Of a DNA stretch of 64,000 bases, positions 47,105 through 56,720 are shown in pieces; within the stretch, counting starts at the first letter, position 1; each line of letters starts with the position of its first letter. The stretch spans positions 186,001 through 250,000 of the forward strand of contig NZ_JAILWB010000006.1 in assembly GCF_025699295.1 (NCBI RefSeq). Direction: 5' to 3'. This stretch comes from Hydrogenophaga sp. GTDB taxonomy: Bacteria; Pseudomonadota; Gammaproteobacteria; Burkholderiales; Burkholderiaceae_C. The notes below the pieces were generated by a model. That model saw only the letters and a list, made by a program, of their open reading frames with translations. It had not been told where the DNA came from and made no database searches. The translations under genes and the position numbers were made by a program.

Positions 47105-49432
47105 ATGAGCATGGAAAACAGCCACGAGAACAAGCGTGCCGAACTGCGCCGCGCCGCGCTCGAGTACCACGAATTCCCCACCCCCGGCAAGGTGGCCATC
47201 GCGGCCACCAAGCAGCTCACCAACCAGCGCGACCTGGCGCTGGCGTACTCGCCCGGCGTGGCAGCCCCATGCGAAGAAATCGTGGCCGATCCGGTCAATG
47301 CCTTCAGGTACACCGCGCGCGGCAACCTGGTCGGCGTCATCACCAACGGCACCGCCGTGCTCGGCCTGGGTGACATCGGCCCGCTCGCGGCCAAGCCGGT
47401 GATGGAAGGCAAGGGCGTGCTGTTCAAGAAGTTCGCCGGCGTCGACGTGTTCGACATCGAGATCGACGAGAAGGACCCGGCCCGGCTGGTCGAGGTGATC
47501 GCCGCCCTGGAGCCGACCTTCGGCGCGATCAACCTCGAAGACATCAAGGCACCGGACTGCTTCTACGTGGAGCGCGAGCTGCGCAAGCGCATGAAGATCC
47601 CCGTCTTCCATGACGACCAGCACGGCACGGCCATCACCGTGGCGGCAGCCATGCTCAATGGCCTGAAGGTCGCGGGCAAGGACATCGGCCAGGTCAGGCT
47701 GGTCACCTCGGGCGCGGGCGCGGCGGCGCTGGCCTGCCTGAACCTGCTGCTCAAGGTCGGCCTCAAGCGCGAGAACGTGTTCGTCACCGACCTGGCCGGC
47801 GTGGTCTACGAGGGCCGCGAGGAGCTCATGGACGACGACAAGCGCCAGTACATGCAGAAGACCGACAAGCGCAAGCTGGCCGAGGTGATGGAGGGCGCCG
47901 ACGTGTTCCTCGGTCTCTCGGCCGGCGGCGTGCTCAAGCCCGCAATGGTGGCGTCGATGGCCCCCAATCCGGTGATCTTCGCGCTGGCCAACCCGAACCC
48001 GGAGATCGCGCCCGAGGATGCGCACGCGGTGCGCGGCGACGTGATCATGGCCACCGGCCGCACCGACTACCCGAACCAGGTCAACAACGTCCTGTGCTTC
48101 CCCTACATCTTCCGCGGCGCGCTCGACTGCGGCGCGACCACCATCACCGACGAGATGGAGATCGCCGCGGTGCACGCGATCGCCGAGCTGGCGCAGGCCG
48201 AGCAGAGCGAAGTCGTCGCCGCGGCCTACGCTGGGGAGCAACTGGCTTTTGGCCGCGAGTACCTCATTCCCAAGCCGTTCGACCCGCGCCTGATGATGAA
48301 GATCGCGCCGGCGGTGGCGCAGGCCGCGGCAGACAGCGGCGTGGCCCTGCGCCCGATCCCCGACATGGCGGCCTACCGCGAGAGGCTGCAGAGCTTCGTG
48401 TTCGCCTCGGGCACCATCATGAAGCCGATCTTCTCGGCGGCCAAGACGGCGGCGCGCAAGCGCGTGGCCTATGCCGAGGGCGAGGAAGAGCGCGTGCTGC
48501 GTGCCTGCCAGATCGTGGTCGACGAGGGCCTGGCGCGCCCGACCCTGATCGGGCGGCCCGCAGTGATCGCGCAGCGCATCGAGAAGTTCGGCCTGCGCCT
48601 GCGCGAGGAGCTCGACTATGACGTGGTCAACGTCGAGCAGGACGACCGCTACCGCGACTTCTGGCAGACCTACCACCGCATGACCGAACGCAAGGGTGTG
48701 ACCCAGCAGCTGGCCAAGATCGAGATGCGCCGCCGGCTCACGCTGATCGGCTCGATGCTGCTGCACAAGGGCGAGGTCGACGGCCTCATCTGCGGCACCT
48801 GGGGCACGACCCAGCACCACCTGAAGTACATCGACCAGGTGATCGGCAAGCGCGAGGGCGGCAGCCCCAGCACCGCGCAGGACGTGCGCATCTACGCCTG
48901 CATGAACGGCCTGATGCTGCCGGGGCGCCAGGTGTTCCTGGTCGACACCCACGTCAACCACGACCCGAGCCCCGAGGAACTGAGCGAAATCACGGTGATG
49001 GCGGCCGAGGAAATGCTGCGCTTTGGCCTGCAGCCCAAGGCCGCCCTGCTGTCGCACTCCAACTTCGGCTCCAGCGACGAGCCCAGCGCCGTGAAAATGC
49101 GCCGCACGCTGGCTCTGTTGCGCGAACAGGCGCCGTGGCTGGAGGTCGACGGCGAGATGCACGGCGATGTGGCACTGGACGCCGACGCGCGCCAGCGCCT
49201 GATGCCGAATTCGACCCTCAAGGGTCCGGCCAACCTGCTGGTGCTGCCCAACATCGACGCCGCCAACATCGCCTACAACCTGCTCAAGACCGCCGCCGGC
49301 GGCAACATCGCCGTCGGGCCGGTGCTGCTGGGCGCGGACAAGCCGGTGCACATCCTCACCGCCAGCGCCACGGTGCGCCGCATCGTCAACATGACCGCCT
49401 TGACCGTGGCCGATGCAAACGTTTCACGCTGA
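47105..49432 (+). CDS. maeB: NADP-dependent malic enzyme with phosphotransacetylase-like domain
   Basis: A 775-residue two-domain enzyme that decarboxylates malate to pyruvate with NADP. The malic enzyme part (about 1-430) has [12 protein letters not shown] near 49-60, [15 protein letters not shown] near 79-93 and [15 protein letters not shown] near 170-184. The C-terminal part (about 450-775) resembles phosphate acetyltransferase and is usually regulatory in such hybrids. ATG 47105 is preferred, with GGAG about 10 bases before it; an ATG at 47111 and one at 47054 are alternatives. A -10-like TAGAAT lies at 47050-47055. Confidence 0.95.
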   Translation: MSMENSHENKRAELRRAALEYHEFPTPGKVAIAATKQLTNQRDLALAYSPGVAAPCEEIVADPVNAFRYTARGNLVGVITNGTAVLGLGDIGPLAAKPVMEGKGVLFKKFAGVDVFDIEIDEKDPARLVEVIAALEPTFGAINLEDIKAPDCFYVERELRKRMKIPVFHDDQHGTAITVAAAMLNGLKVAGKDIGQVRLVTSGAGAAALACLNLLLKVGLKRENVFVTDLAGVVYEGREELMDDDKRQYMQKTDKRKLAEVMEGADVFLGLSAGGVLKPAMVASMAPNPVIFALANPNPEIAPEDAHAVRGDVIMATGRTDYPNQVNNVLCFPYIFRGALDCGATTITDEMEIAAVHAIAELAQAEQSEVVAAAYAGEQLAFGREYLIPKPFDPRLMMKIAPAVAQAAADSGVALRPIPDMAAYRERLQSFVFASGTIMKPIFSAAKTAARKRVAYAEGEEERVLRACQIVVDEGLARPTLIGRPAVIAQRIEKFGLRLREELDYDVVNVEQDDRYRDFWQTYHRMTERKGVTQQLAKIEMRRRLTLIGSMLLHKGEVDGLICGTWGTTQHHLKYIDQVIGKREGGSPSTAQDVRIYACMNGLMLPGRQVFLVDTHVNHDPSPEELSEITVMAAEEMLRFGLQPKAALLSHSNFGSSDEPSAVKMRRTLALLREQAPWLEVDGEMHGDVALDADARQRLMPNSTLKGPANLLVLPNIDAANIAYNLLKTAAGGNIAVGPVLLGADKPVHILTASATVRRIVNMTALTVADANVSR

Positions 49433-49446
49433 CGTTTTGCAAAAAA

Positions 49447-49513
49447 GCAAGCGCTAACTTTTATACACATTTTGCGCACCCGGACTTTGCTGAATATTTC
49501 AGCAGGCGCTTGC
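49447..49513. repeat. Nested inverted repeats after maeB
   Basis: An outer pair GCAAGCGC (49447-49454) and GCGCTTGC (49506-49513) encloses an inner hairpin GCTGAA-TAT-TTCAGC (49489-49503). There is no T-run. The 222-base gap between maeB and the RNase gene also holds a -10-like TATACA (49462-49467), preceded by TTGCAA at 49437 with a long 19-base spacer. It may end maeB transcripts or structure the RNase leader. Confidence 0.4.
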
Positions 49514-49654
49514 AATTTCCCCCTACCTCAGGCACACTAGCGCGCTTGGATTTCAGGGTTAACCCGCCCCCAGAGGCGCAGCAAAATGCATGCTTTTGTG
49601 TGCTCTTTGTGCCCCATTGGTCATGGGTTGACGTCATCAGCAGCAAGGGATTTC

Positions 49655-50086
49655 ATGGATCTGAAACAGATCCGGGTTCGTTCGGGGAGCATGCACCGCG
49701 TGGCCACTTGGGGCATTGCGGTCGCCTTGGCGGCGACGCTGGGCACCCTTGCGGTGCAGGCCCGCGCACCCGATGCGAAGCCGGGCGGATCGAACACCGC
49801 GACGGTGGTGGTTTCGGGTCTGCCCTTGCAAGGCCAGGAAGTGATGGACCGGATTCGACAGGGTGGACCGTTCCGCTACGAGAAGGACGGTTCGGTGTTC
49901 GGCAATCGCGAACGCCTGTTGCCAGGTGAAAAGCGGGGGTACTACCGGGAATACACGGTGCCCACCCCGGGCCTGAGCCACCGGGGTGCCCGGCGGATCG
50001 TGTGCGGCGGGCTTCGGCCCCGGGCCCCTGAAGCGTGTTATTACACCGAAGACCACTACAGCAGCTTCAGGCTGATCCTGCAGTGA
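49655..50086 (+). CDS. Exported barnase-like guanyl-specific ribonuclease
   Basis: A 143-residue protein with an N-terminal signal or anchor segment (about residues 13-37, ending VQARA) and a small RNase of the barnase/N1/T1 fold. The catalytic triad expected from barnase is visible: Glu99 in YYREYTV, Arg113/Arg114 in ARRIVCGG and His134 in YTEDHYSSF. Secreted RNases of this type cleave after guanosine. AAGGGA precedes ATG 49655; ATG 49691 would start at the hydrophobic segment. A barstar-like inhibitor gene follows after 58 bases, protecting the cytoplasm before export. Target (food RNA, defence or competition) is unknown. Confidence 0.87.
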   Translation: MDLKQIRVRSGSMHRVATWGIAVALAATLGTLAVQARAPDAKPGGSNTATVVVSGLPLQGQEVMDRIRQGGPFRYEKDGSVFGNRERLLPGEKRGYYREYTVPTPGLSHRGARRIVCGGLRPRAPEACYYTEDHYSSFRLILQ

Positions 50087-50144
50087 GCCTTGGGTGGTGT
50101 GAGCAGATTTTCAACTTAGACCTTACTTAGAAAGAGACGCGGAG

Positions 50145-50687
50145 ATGGACACGCCACTTCGTAACGTACGCCCCAATATCGTTCAGTCGATTCGCGCCCA
50201 TGGCGTGAAAGACCTGCAGGCCGCGGCCGAGCACCTTGGGCACCATTTCCTGTACGCCAACCTGGCCAAGGCCCAGAGCAAGCAGGACGTGCTGGAGTTG
50301 ATCGCCGCCCAATACACCCTGCCCTCGCACTTCGGCAAGAACTTCGATGCGCTCTACGACTGCATGACCGACATGGTCCACAAGTCGGGGCCGCAGACCG
50401 GCTTCATCGTGGTGCTGGAGCACATCCCCGCGCACGCCAAGTTCGACAAGGAAGCACGCGAGCAGTTGCTCGACATCTTCCGCGACGCCGCCGACTACTG
50501 GTCGGATCGCAAGATCCCGTTCCGCTGCTTCTACTCGTTCTCGGTCGCGCGCGCGCCCAAGGGCGAGGAGCCGATCGAGGTGCAGAGCGACGAGCCCATG
50601 CCCACGGACAAGATCCTGGACGTGAGCCCGATGGCGCTGCGCATGAGCAGCCCGTTCAACGCGGGCTACTGGCTGGCAGCCGCCTGA
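50145..50687 (+). CDS. Barstar-family RNase inhibitor
   Basis: A 180-residue cytosolic protein. The barstar fold covers about residues 35-130, with the signature FGKNFDALYDCMTDM at 63-77, whose acidic helix (D68, D72) plugs the RNase active site in the barnase-barstar complex. It is about twice as long as B. amyloliquefaciens barstar: an extra helix-rich N-terminus (1-35) and a C-terminal extension (about 130-180). It follows the RNase gene on the same strand; GAAAGAGA-like sequence precedes ATG 50145. The pairing with the RNase is inferred from adjacency and family. A dispersed repeat and a terminator follow. Confidence 0.9.
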   Translation: MDTPLRNVRPNIVQSIRAHGVKDLQAAAEHLGHHFLYANLAKAQSKQDVLELIAAQYTLPSHFGKNFDALYDCMTDMVHKSGPQTGFIVVLEHIPAHAKFDKEAREQLLDIFRDAADYWSDRKIPFRCFYSFSVARAPKGEEPIEVQSDEPMPTDKILDVSPMALRMSSPFNAGYWLAAA

Positions 50688-50688
50688 C

Positions 50689-50774
50689 GCCCCCCGCGCC
50701 GCGCCTGCGGCGCGTCACCCCCCTCCGGGGGGCGGCACCAGAGGACCGGCGGAGCCGGCTCCTCGGTGCCACTG
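50689..50774. repeat. Structured intergenic repeat, copy 2
   Basis: Second copy of the element at 37120-37200, with the same three stem-loops: GCGCCGC-GCCT-GCGGCGC, CCCCCC-TC-CGGGGGG and CCGGC-GGA-GCCGG. Pairing is kept while bases change between copies. Confidence 0.75.
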
Positions 50775-50778
50775 GATG

Positions 50779-50804
50779 AGCCCCGACACCTTTCGGGGCT
50801 TTTT
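50779..50804 (+). terminator. Intrinsic terminator after barstar gene
   Basis: Perfect 8-bp stem AGCCCCGA (50779-50786) and TCGGGGCT (50793-50800), with five T at 50800-50804. It separates the RNase-inhibitor unit from the convergent rsmA gene, 3 bases beyond. Confidence 0.88.
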
Positions 50805-50807
50805 CAT

Positions 50808-51578
50808 TCATGCCTGGGTCGCTTGCGCCAGGGCGACGTATTCGCTCACCGGCACTTCCTCGGCCCGGCGTTGAAGATCGAATGAACCGCTGTAGCCCTG
50901 CTCGTCCAGCCAGCGCCCGAGCGTGTTGCGCAGGATCTTGCGGCGCTGGCTGAAAGCGACCTGCACCATCGCGCCAAAACGCGCCCGGTCGATCACCGGC
51001 GGATCGGCCAATGGCAGCATGCGCACGATGGCGCTGTCCACCCGCGGTGGCGGGTCGAAGCTCTCGGGCGGCACGAACAGCACGTTCTCCATCGCGTAGC
51101 GCCACTGCAGCATCACGCTCAGGCGGCCATAGTCGGCCGTGGCCGGCCGCGCCACCATGCGGTCGATCACCTCCTTCTGCAGCATGAAGTGCTGGTCCCG
51201 CACCGCATCCACGTAGTCCAGCAAGTGGAAAAGGATGGGCGTTGAAATGTTGTAAGGCAGGTTGCCGACCACGCGCAGCGGCCTGCCCTCCAGGCCGGGG
51301 CGCGCGGCCAGCGCCGTGAAATCCACCTTGAGCACGTCGGACTCGATCACCACAAGCTGGCCATGGCCACGCAGGCGCGCCGCGAGATCGCGATCGAGTT
51401 CGATCACCGTGAGCTCGCCCAGGCGCGCCACGAGAGGCTGGGTCAGAGCCGCCAGGCCCGGGCCAATCTCCACCATCGCGTCGCCGGCGGCGGGGGCGAT
51501 GGTGTCCACGATGGCGTCGATGATGACCTGGTCGGTCAGGAAGTGCTGACCAAAACGCTTGCGGGCGACGTGTTTCAT
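50808..51578 (-). CDS. rsmA: 16S rRNA (adenine1518/1519-N6)-dimethyltransferase
   Basis: RsmA (KsgA) dimethylates two adenines near the 3' end of 16S rRNA during small-subunit maturation. The 256-residue product starts with [10 protein letters not shown] (8-17), has the AdoMet motif [11 protein letters not shown] near 36-46 and the catalytic NLPYNIST near 105-112. It is 34 bases downstream of surA, keeping the classic lptD-surA-(pdxA)-rsmA order, but without pdxA in between. Confidence 0.96.
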   Translation of the reverse strand: MKHVARKRFGQHFLTDQVIIDAIVDTIAPAAGDAMVEIGPGLAALTQPLVARLGELTVIELDRDLAARLRGHGQLVVIESDVLKVDFTALAARPGLEGRPLRVVGNLPYNISTPILFHLLDYVDAVRDQHFMLQKEVIDRMVARPATADYGRLSVMLQWRYAMENVLFVPPESFDPPPRVDSAIVRMLPLADPPVIDRARFGAMVQVAFSQRRKILRNTLGRWLDEQGYSGSFDLQRRAEEVPVSEYVALAQATQA

Positions 51579-51612
51579 GCGCCGTCAGTCCTTGCCCGGA
51601 CCCTGCACGGCA

Positions 51613-52998
51613 TCAAGGCTGCGGTGCCTCGCGGTATTCGACGAAGGCCCGCCCGCGAACGTCCTGCGCCCAGATGCGCAGGGCTTCTTCCACCTTCTCT
51701 TCGCGCACCATGGCCCGCACCATGTCGCGCTGCTCGCGCCGTGACAGCTGGGTCTGGCGGCGCTCTTCGACGCGAATGAGGTGCACGCCAAATCGCGACA
51801 CCAGCGGCGCGGACATCTCGCCCGGCTGCAGCTTGTTCATCGCCTCCTCGAACTCGGGCACGAACTGGCCGGGGTTGGCCCAGCCGAGATCGCCGCCCTG
51901 GCTGGCCGATCCGTCCTGGCTGTGCTCGCGCGCCAGCGCCTCGAACGTCGCCTGACCACTGGCTACCTGCTGGCGGTAGCCCGCCAGGCGCGCCACTGCG
52001 TCGGCTTCGCTGAGCTGGGCCGTGGTGCGCAGCAGGATGTGGCGCGTCCGGGTCTGCGTGATCACAGCGTCCGGCAGGCCGGCCTGGCGCTTCTCGATCA
52101 CCTTGAGCACATGGAACCCGGCCGGGCTGCGCAGGGGGCCGGCCACGGCCCCGACGTTGAGCGAGCGTGTCGCGTCCACGAACAGCGTGGGCAACCGATT
52201 GGCCGCCCGCATGCCGAACTGACCACCGCTGGCACCCTCGGGTGCATCGGAGAGCTCGCGCGCCAGGGCGGCGAAGTCCGTGCCGGCGCGCGCCCGGTCG
52301 GCCGCACCCTGCGCGCGGGCCTGCAGCTCCTGGACACGCTGCTCACTGGCACCTTCGGGCACCGCAACCAGCACGTGCGCCAGATTGAGCTCCAGGCTGG
52401 CCAGGTCGTTGCTGCCCTGCTGCTCGCGGATGAAGTCGTCGACGTCGGCGTCAGTCACCCGCACCCGCGCATCGACCTGGCGCTCGCGCACGCGCTGCAG
52501 CAGGATCTGGTTGCGCAGCTCGTTGCGCAGCTGATTGATGTCCATGCCCTCGGCAGCAATGCGTTGGCGCAGGGCTTCAGGGCTGAGCTGATTCTGCGCG
52601 GCGATCGCCAGCTCGGCCTGCGTCACGGCAGCTTCGTCCACCGTGATGCCGAGTTCGGTGGCCTGCTGCAGCTGCGCGCGCTCGTTGATGATCTGCTCGA
52701 GCACCTCGCGCGCGAGCACATCGCGCGCGGGCATGGCCCCTCCGCGCTGGGCCAGCTGCTGCTCCACGCGCAGCAGGCGCTGGCGCACTTCGTTGTTGGT
52801 CACAGGCTCGGAATTGACCAGGGCGACGATGTAATCCGCCGTGGCCTGCGCGGGCGCCGGCGCCGCAGTGGCGGTGCGCGGCAGGCTGAGCTGGCCGGTG
52901 GCGCGCAGGCCCTGCGCCTGCACGGCGCAGGCCCAGAACAAGGGCATGCAAAGCAGCCAGGTGGACAGGTGCAGGGGGGCGGTGAGGCGGTCAGTCAT
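51613..52998 (-). CDS. surA: Periplasmic chaperone and peptidyl-prolyl isomerase SurA
   Basis: SurA escorts unfolded outer-membrane proteins through the periplasm. The 461-residue product has a signal peptide (about 1-28, ending AVQAQ), an N-terminal chaperone domain (about 45-190), two parvulin-type PPIase domains (about 195-300 and 310-410, with HILLRTT near 318) and a short C-terminal helix. It overlaps the lptD stop by 8 bases, so translation is coupled to its main client, LptD. Confidence 0.95.
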   Translation of the reverse strand: MTDRLTAPLHLSTWLLCMPLFWACAVQAQGLRATGQLSLPRTATAAPAPAQATADYIVALVNSEPVTNNEVRQRLLRVEQQLAQRGGAMPARDVLAREVLEQIINERAQLQQATELGITVDEAAVTQAELAIAAQNQLSPEALRQRIAAEGMDINQLRNELRNQILLQRVRERQVDARVRVTDADVDDFIREQQGSNDLASLELNLAHVLVAVPEGASEQRVQELQARAQGAADRARAGTDFAALARELSDAPEGASGGQFGMRAANRLPTLFVDATRSLNVGAVAGPLRSPAGFHVLKVIEKRQAGLPDAVITQTRTRHILLRTTAQLSEADAVARLAGYRQQVASGQATFEALAREHSQDGSASQGGDLGWANPGQFVPEFEEAMNKLQPGEMSAPLVSRFGVHLIRVEERRQTQLSRREQRDMVRAMVREEKVEEALRIWAQDVRGRAFVEYREAPQP

Positions 52999-55429
52999 AT
53001 TGTTGGAAGCGGCTGGGCGGGTTGATCTCTTCGCGCAGGTACTGGTAGCGAGGCACGTTGTCCTTGAGCGTCTTCAAGGGATTGGAGCCGAGGCGGGAGA
53101 AGCCGCTGAACTCCAGCTGGAACAGGATACGCTGGTTGGCCGACAAGGCACTGCGCTGCAGGCGTTCGAGCACAACGCGCCCGATCCAGCAACCCGCATC
53201 GTATTCAAAGCCCGCGACCAGATCGACCACCTTCTTGTCGGGCACGCTGTAGTTGATGCGGCCCACGCTGTACCACTGCCCGGCGCCGAGTCCGCGCCCG
53301 GGCACGCTGGTGCGTGCGGGGGTTTCCCACAGACCGTTGAGCGGCCACTGCCAGCCCAGTTCGTACTGCTCGCTGACGCCGCGCTGCAGACGGTAGGCAG
53401 CGCTCAGCACGCGGTAGCGGCTGGGGGTATAGCGCGCGGCCAGTGTGGTACGCACCGATTCGCGGCTGCCCGGGCTGTACTGGAAGTTGGTGTCGACCAT
53501 CCAGCTTGGGCTCCACTGCACCCGCGTGGCGAGCAGGACGTCGCTCAGGCGTTCTTCCACCGGATCCCCGCCGGGCAGGCCACTGGCATTGGGCAGGAAG
53601 ACGTTCTGGTTGCGGATCAGGTAGCGCTGCGCCAGGCCCACGCGCACGATCTCGGCGCCCGACGTCGGGTCCAGCAGGCGAGAACTGGCGCCCACCGTGA
53701 CGGCGCGCGTGTCGGAGATGCGGTCGTTGCCGCCAAAGACGTTCTCCGAGAAGATGGTGGCGAAGTTGAAGTCGTTGGCGGCGGAGTCGTAGTTCGGCAG
53801 CAGGCTCTGGTCGCGGTAGGGCGTCCAGGTGAAGAACGCGCGCGGCTCCAGCGTCTGCACGAAACCGCGTCCGAAGTAGCGCGCGTCGCGCTCGAAGACC
53901 ATGCCACCGTCCAGGCTGACCGTGGGCAGCACGCGCGAGGCGCTGCGCGCGCCGTTGGCCAGCGGGTCGTCGAAGTGGTACTGGGTGGCGTGCAGTTGCG
54001 CTCGCGGCTTGATGAACCAGCCCGGCGTCTCCCAGCGCCGGCTGAGATCGGCGATGGCCAGCGAACGCGAACCGTTGGTCTGCCTCGTGAGCAGTGGATC
54101 GGACTCGAAGCGCGTGTATTCCCCCGTGAGCGACCAGTTCCAGTCGTTCAGGCCCGCCAGGCGTGCGTCGCCACGGCTGTAGCGCACCGCAACCGATGGC
54201 AGACGGTCGTAGGGCGGCACGATGGGCGCATCGACGTCCTGAAGGGTCTGCCAGCTGTAGGCTCCGGCACTCACCGACCAGGGCCCCCGGTTCCACGACA
54301 GCACCGCATCACCGGCCAGCAGACGGGTGGTCAGCGATGCCGTGGCGCGCGGAAAGTCGCGCCAGTAGTCGTCGTCACTGACGCGGTTGACATTGATTCG
54401 CAGGCCGGTCGAACCCCCCGGAGCCAGACGCGTGCCACTCAGGTTCTGGTCGTGTTGCCACGAATAACCCCAGCGGTCACTGTCGCGCAAGGGGTCCGAA
54501 GGCATGAAGGCGCCACGCACCTGGCCGGCGTAGGTGGGCTGCAGATACCGCACCTCGGCGCCCAGGTCCACGCCGCGCTTGCTCATCAGCGTGGGGTAGA
54601 GCGTCGCGTCCAGGTTGGGTGCGATGTTCAGGTAGTAGGGCAGCGTGAGCTCGAGCCCGTTGATGTTGTCGATGTTGATCGTCGGCGGCAAGAGGCCGGA
54701 CTTGCGCGTGTCGGTCAGCGGAAAGGTGAAATAGGGCCAGCCCAGGATCGGAACACCCTTGAATTCCAGCACCCCGCCGGTGGCCGCGCCGGTTTCGGCA
54801 ACGTTGTCGAACTCGATGCGCGTGGCCCGCACCAGCCAGTCCGGCATCCAGTCGGCGCCGGGCGTGCGCGGGCAGGTCGAGTAGCGTGCGTCGTGCGCCA
54901 CCGCCTTGTCCTCGCCGAGAAAGTCGATCCGGCTCGCATCGCCCTTGCCCTCGTTGTTGAGCAGCGTGAACTCCGGCTGCTCGAAATGGCCTTCGAAAGT
55001 GTCCACGTTGAGTTGCAGTTCCGGACCCTCGAAGCGGTCGCCGGCCCGGTTGATCAGCACATGGCCCTGCGCCCTGGCCTCGCGGCTGCGCTGGTCGAAT
55101 TCCAGCCGGTCGGCGCGGATGACGGTGTCGTGCCGGCGCAGCTCGGCATCGCCTTCGATCGTGGTCACGCCGTCCGTCTGGCCTTCGATGCGCTCACCTG
55201 AGACGAAGGTCGGCGCCCGATCCAGGGCCTCTTCGGGCAGCTTCTCCTGCAGCAGGTCACTGGCCTTGAGGTTGACGGCGGGGGAGGGCCGCTCGTCACC
55301 ATCACCTGACTGCGCATACACCCCACCGGGCGTGGCCAGCGCCCCCAGTGCGATCAGGGCCAGCAGGCCATGCACCGCGCGCGCCACGGGCCGTGCCGCG
55401 AACAGCGCGGGAGCGAACACGCCGCGCAT
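52991..55429 (-). CDS. lptD: LPS-assembly protein LptD
   Basis: LptD forms the outer-membrane channel that inserts lipopolysaccharide. The 812-residue product has a signal peptide (about 1-38, ending GVYAQ), an OstA/LptA-like N-terminal domain (about 70-190, with DRLEFDQRSREARAQG) and a large barrel with LPYYLNIAPNLDATL and GAEVRYLQ segments. ATG 55429 is chosen because it opens the signal peptide; the open frame upstream has no better start. Cysteines near the start of the barrel and in GCWIGR near the end may form the interdomain disulfides. It is divergent from amgK. Confidence 0.94.
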   Translation of the reverse strand: MRGVFAPALFAARPVARAVHGLLALIALGALATPGGVYAQSGDGDERPSPAVNLKASDLLQEKLPEEALDRAPTFVSGERIEGQTDGVTTIEGDAELRRHDTVIRADRLEFDQRSREARAQGHVLINRAGDRFEGPELQLNVDTFEGHFEQPEFTLLNNEGKGDASRIDFLGEDKAVAHDARYSTCPRTPGADWMPDWLVRATRIEFDNVAETGAATGGVLEFKGVPILGWPYFTFPLTDTRKSGLLPPTINIDNINGLELTLPYYLNIAPNLDATLYPTLMSKRGVDLGAEVRYLQPTYAGQVRGAFMPSDPLRDSDRWGYSWQHDQNLSGTRLAPGGSTGLRINVNRVSDDDYWRDFPRATASLTTRLLAGDAVLSWNRGPWSVSAGAYSWQTLQDVDAPIVPPYDRLPSVAVRYSRGDARLAGLNDWNWSLTGEYTRFESDPLLTRQTNGSRSLAIADLSRRWETPGWFIKPRAQLHATQYHFDDPLANGARSASRVLPTVSLDGGMVFERDARYFGRGFVQTLEPRAFFTWTPYRDQSLLPNYDSAANDFNFATIFSENVFGGNDRISDTRAVTVGASSRLLDPTSGAEIVRVGLAQRYLIRNQNVFLPNASGLPGGDPVEERLSDVLLATRVQWSPSWMVDTNFQYSPGSRESVRTTLAARYTPSRYRVLSAAYRLQRGVSEQYELGWQWPLNGLWETPARTSVPGRGLGAGQWYSVGRINYSVPDKKVVDLVAGFEYDAGCWIGRVVLERLQRSALSANQRILFQLEFSGFSRLGSNPLKTLKDNVPRYQYLREEINPPSRFQQYD

Positions 55430-55623
55430 GCGGTAGGTGGACGGCGGATCGTTGCGACGGTTCAAGGGGATGGACTTCGGTGGCCGGTTTGCCAGGATGG
55501 GCTCGATGAGCGGGCATGAGAGCCGGCCGCCGCCCTGCAGGGGGTTTGTAGAATCTCTGGCGATTATCCACGGCCCGACTGTCCCGGGCACCGCCCGGCC
55601 ACCCCGCCCACCCAACCACCCGC

Positions 55624-56715
55624 ATGACCCTGCCCCACCCCGCCGTCGCCTGGGCCGAACCCCTGCGCGAAGCTGCCTTTCACGCATGGTTGGCGCCCCT
55701 GGCCGCGCGCCTGGATCTGCTGCCGCAGACGCTGCGCCCGGCCTCCGCCGATGCCAGCTTTCGCCGCTACCTGCGCGTGGACACGCAAATCGGCGGCAGC
55801 CTGATCGTGATGGATGCGCCGCCCGCGCACGAGAACTGCCAGCCCTTCGTGCACGTGGCCGGGCTCATGCGCGCGGCCGGCCTGCTGGTGCCCGAGGTGC
55901 TGGCCTGGGACGAGCCACAGGGCTTCATGCTGCTGAGCGACCTGGGCCACCAGACCCTGCTCGACGGTATCGACGCATCGAATCCGCAGGCCAACCATGC
56001 GCGCTACATGCAGGCGCTGGACGCCCTGCTGGCCTGGCAGCTGGCCTCGAAACCCGGCGCGCTGCCGCCCTACAACGAGGCGCTGCTGCGCCGCGAGCTG
56101 CAGTTGTTCCCCGACTGGTACCTGGGGCAGCACAAGGCTCTCACGCTGAGCGATGCGCAGGCGCAGACCCTGCAGAAAACCTTCGACACCATCGTGGCGC
56201 ACAACCTCGCTGCCCCGCAGGTGTATGTGCACCGGGACTTCATGCCGCGCAACCTCATGTTGCCGCTGCAACCCGGCGATACTCCGGCGCAGCAGCTCGG
56301 CGTGCTCGATTTCCAGGACGCAGTGCACGGCCCGATCACCTACGACGTGGCCAGCCTCATGCGCGACGCCTTCCTGAGCTGGGAGGAAGACTTCGTCATT
56401 GACATCACCGTCCGTTACTGGGAAAAGGCGCGCGCCGCCGGTCTGATGGACTTCGAGGACTGGCACAGCGACTTCGGCGCCTTCTACCGGGGCGTCGAGT
56501 GGATGGGCCTGCAGCGCCACCTCAAGGTCGCCGGCATCTTCGCCCGCCTCACGCTGCGCGACGGCAAGCCGAAGTACCTGGCCGATGCGCCGCGCTTCAT
56601 CGGCTACATCCGCCACACCGCGCACCGCTACCGCGCGCTCGGCCCTTTCCTGAAGATGCTCGACGAGATCGAGGGCCTGCAGGCCGCATCGGGCTACGCC
56701 TTCGGGCGCGTCTGA
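55624..56715 (+). CDS. amgK: N-acetylmuramate/N-acetylglucosamine kinase
   Basis: AmgK phosphorylates recycled MurNAc and GlcNAc at carbon 1, the step before MurU in the recycling bypass of Gram-negatives. The 363-residue product is an aminoglycoside-phosphotransferase-fold kinase: SADASFRRYLRV near 41-52, the catalytic VHRDFMPRNLML near 203-214 and the metal-binding LDFQDAVHGP near 230-239. In Pseudomonas amgK and murU are neighbours next to lptD; here amgK keeps its place divergent from lptD while murU lies about 19 kb away. rsmE follows after 5 bases. Confidence 0.9.
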   Translation: MTLPHPAVAWAEPLREAAFHAWLAPLAARLDLLPQTLRPASADASFRRYLRVDTQIGGSLIVMDAPPAHENCQPFVHVAGLMRAAGLLVPEVLAWDEPQGFMLLSDLGHQTLLDGIDASNPQANHARYMQALDALLAWQLASKPGALPPYNEALLRRELQLFPDWYLGQHKALTLSDAQAQTLQKTFDTIVAHNLAAPQVYVHRDFMPRNLMLPLQPGDTPAQQLGVLDFQDAVHGPITYDVASLMRDAFLSWEEDFVIDITVRYWEKARAAGLMDFEDWHSDFGAFYRGVEWMGLQRHLKVAGIFARLTLRDGKPKYLADAPRFIGYIRHTAHRYRALGPFLKMLDEIEGLQAASGYAFGRV

Positions 56716-56720
56716 GCCCC

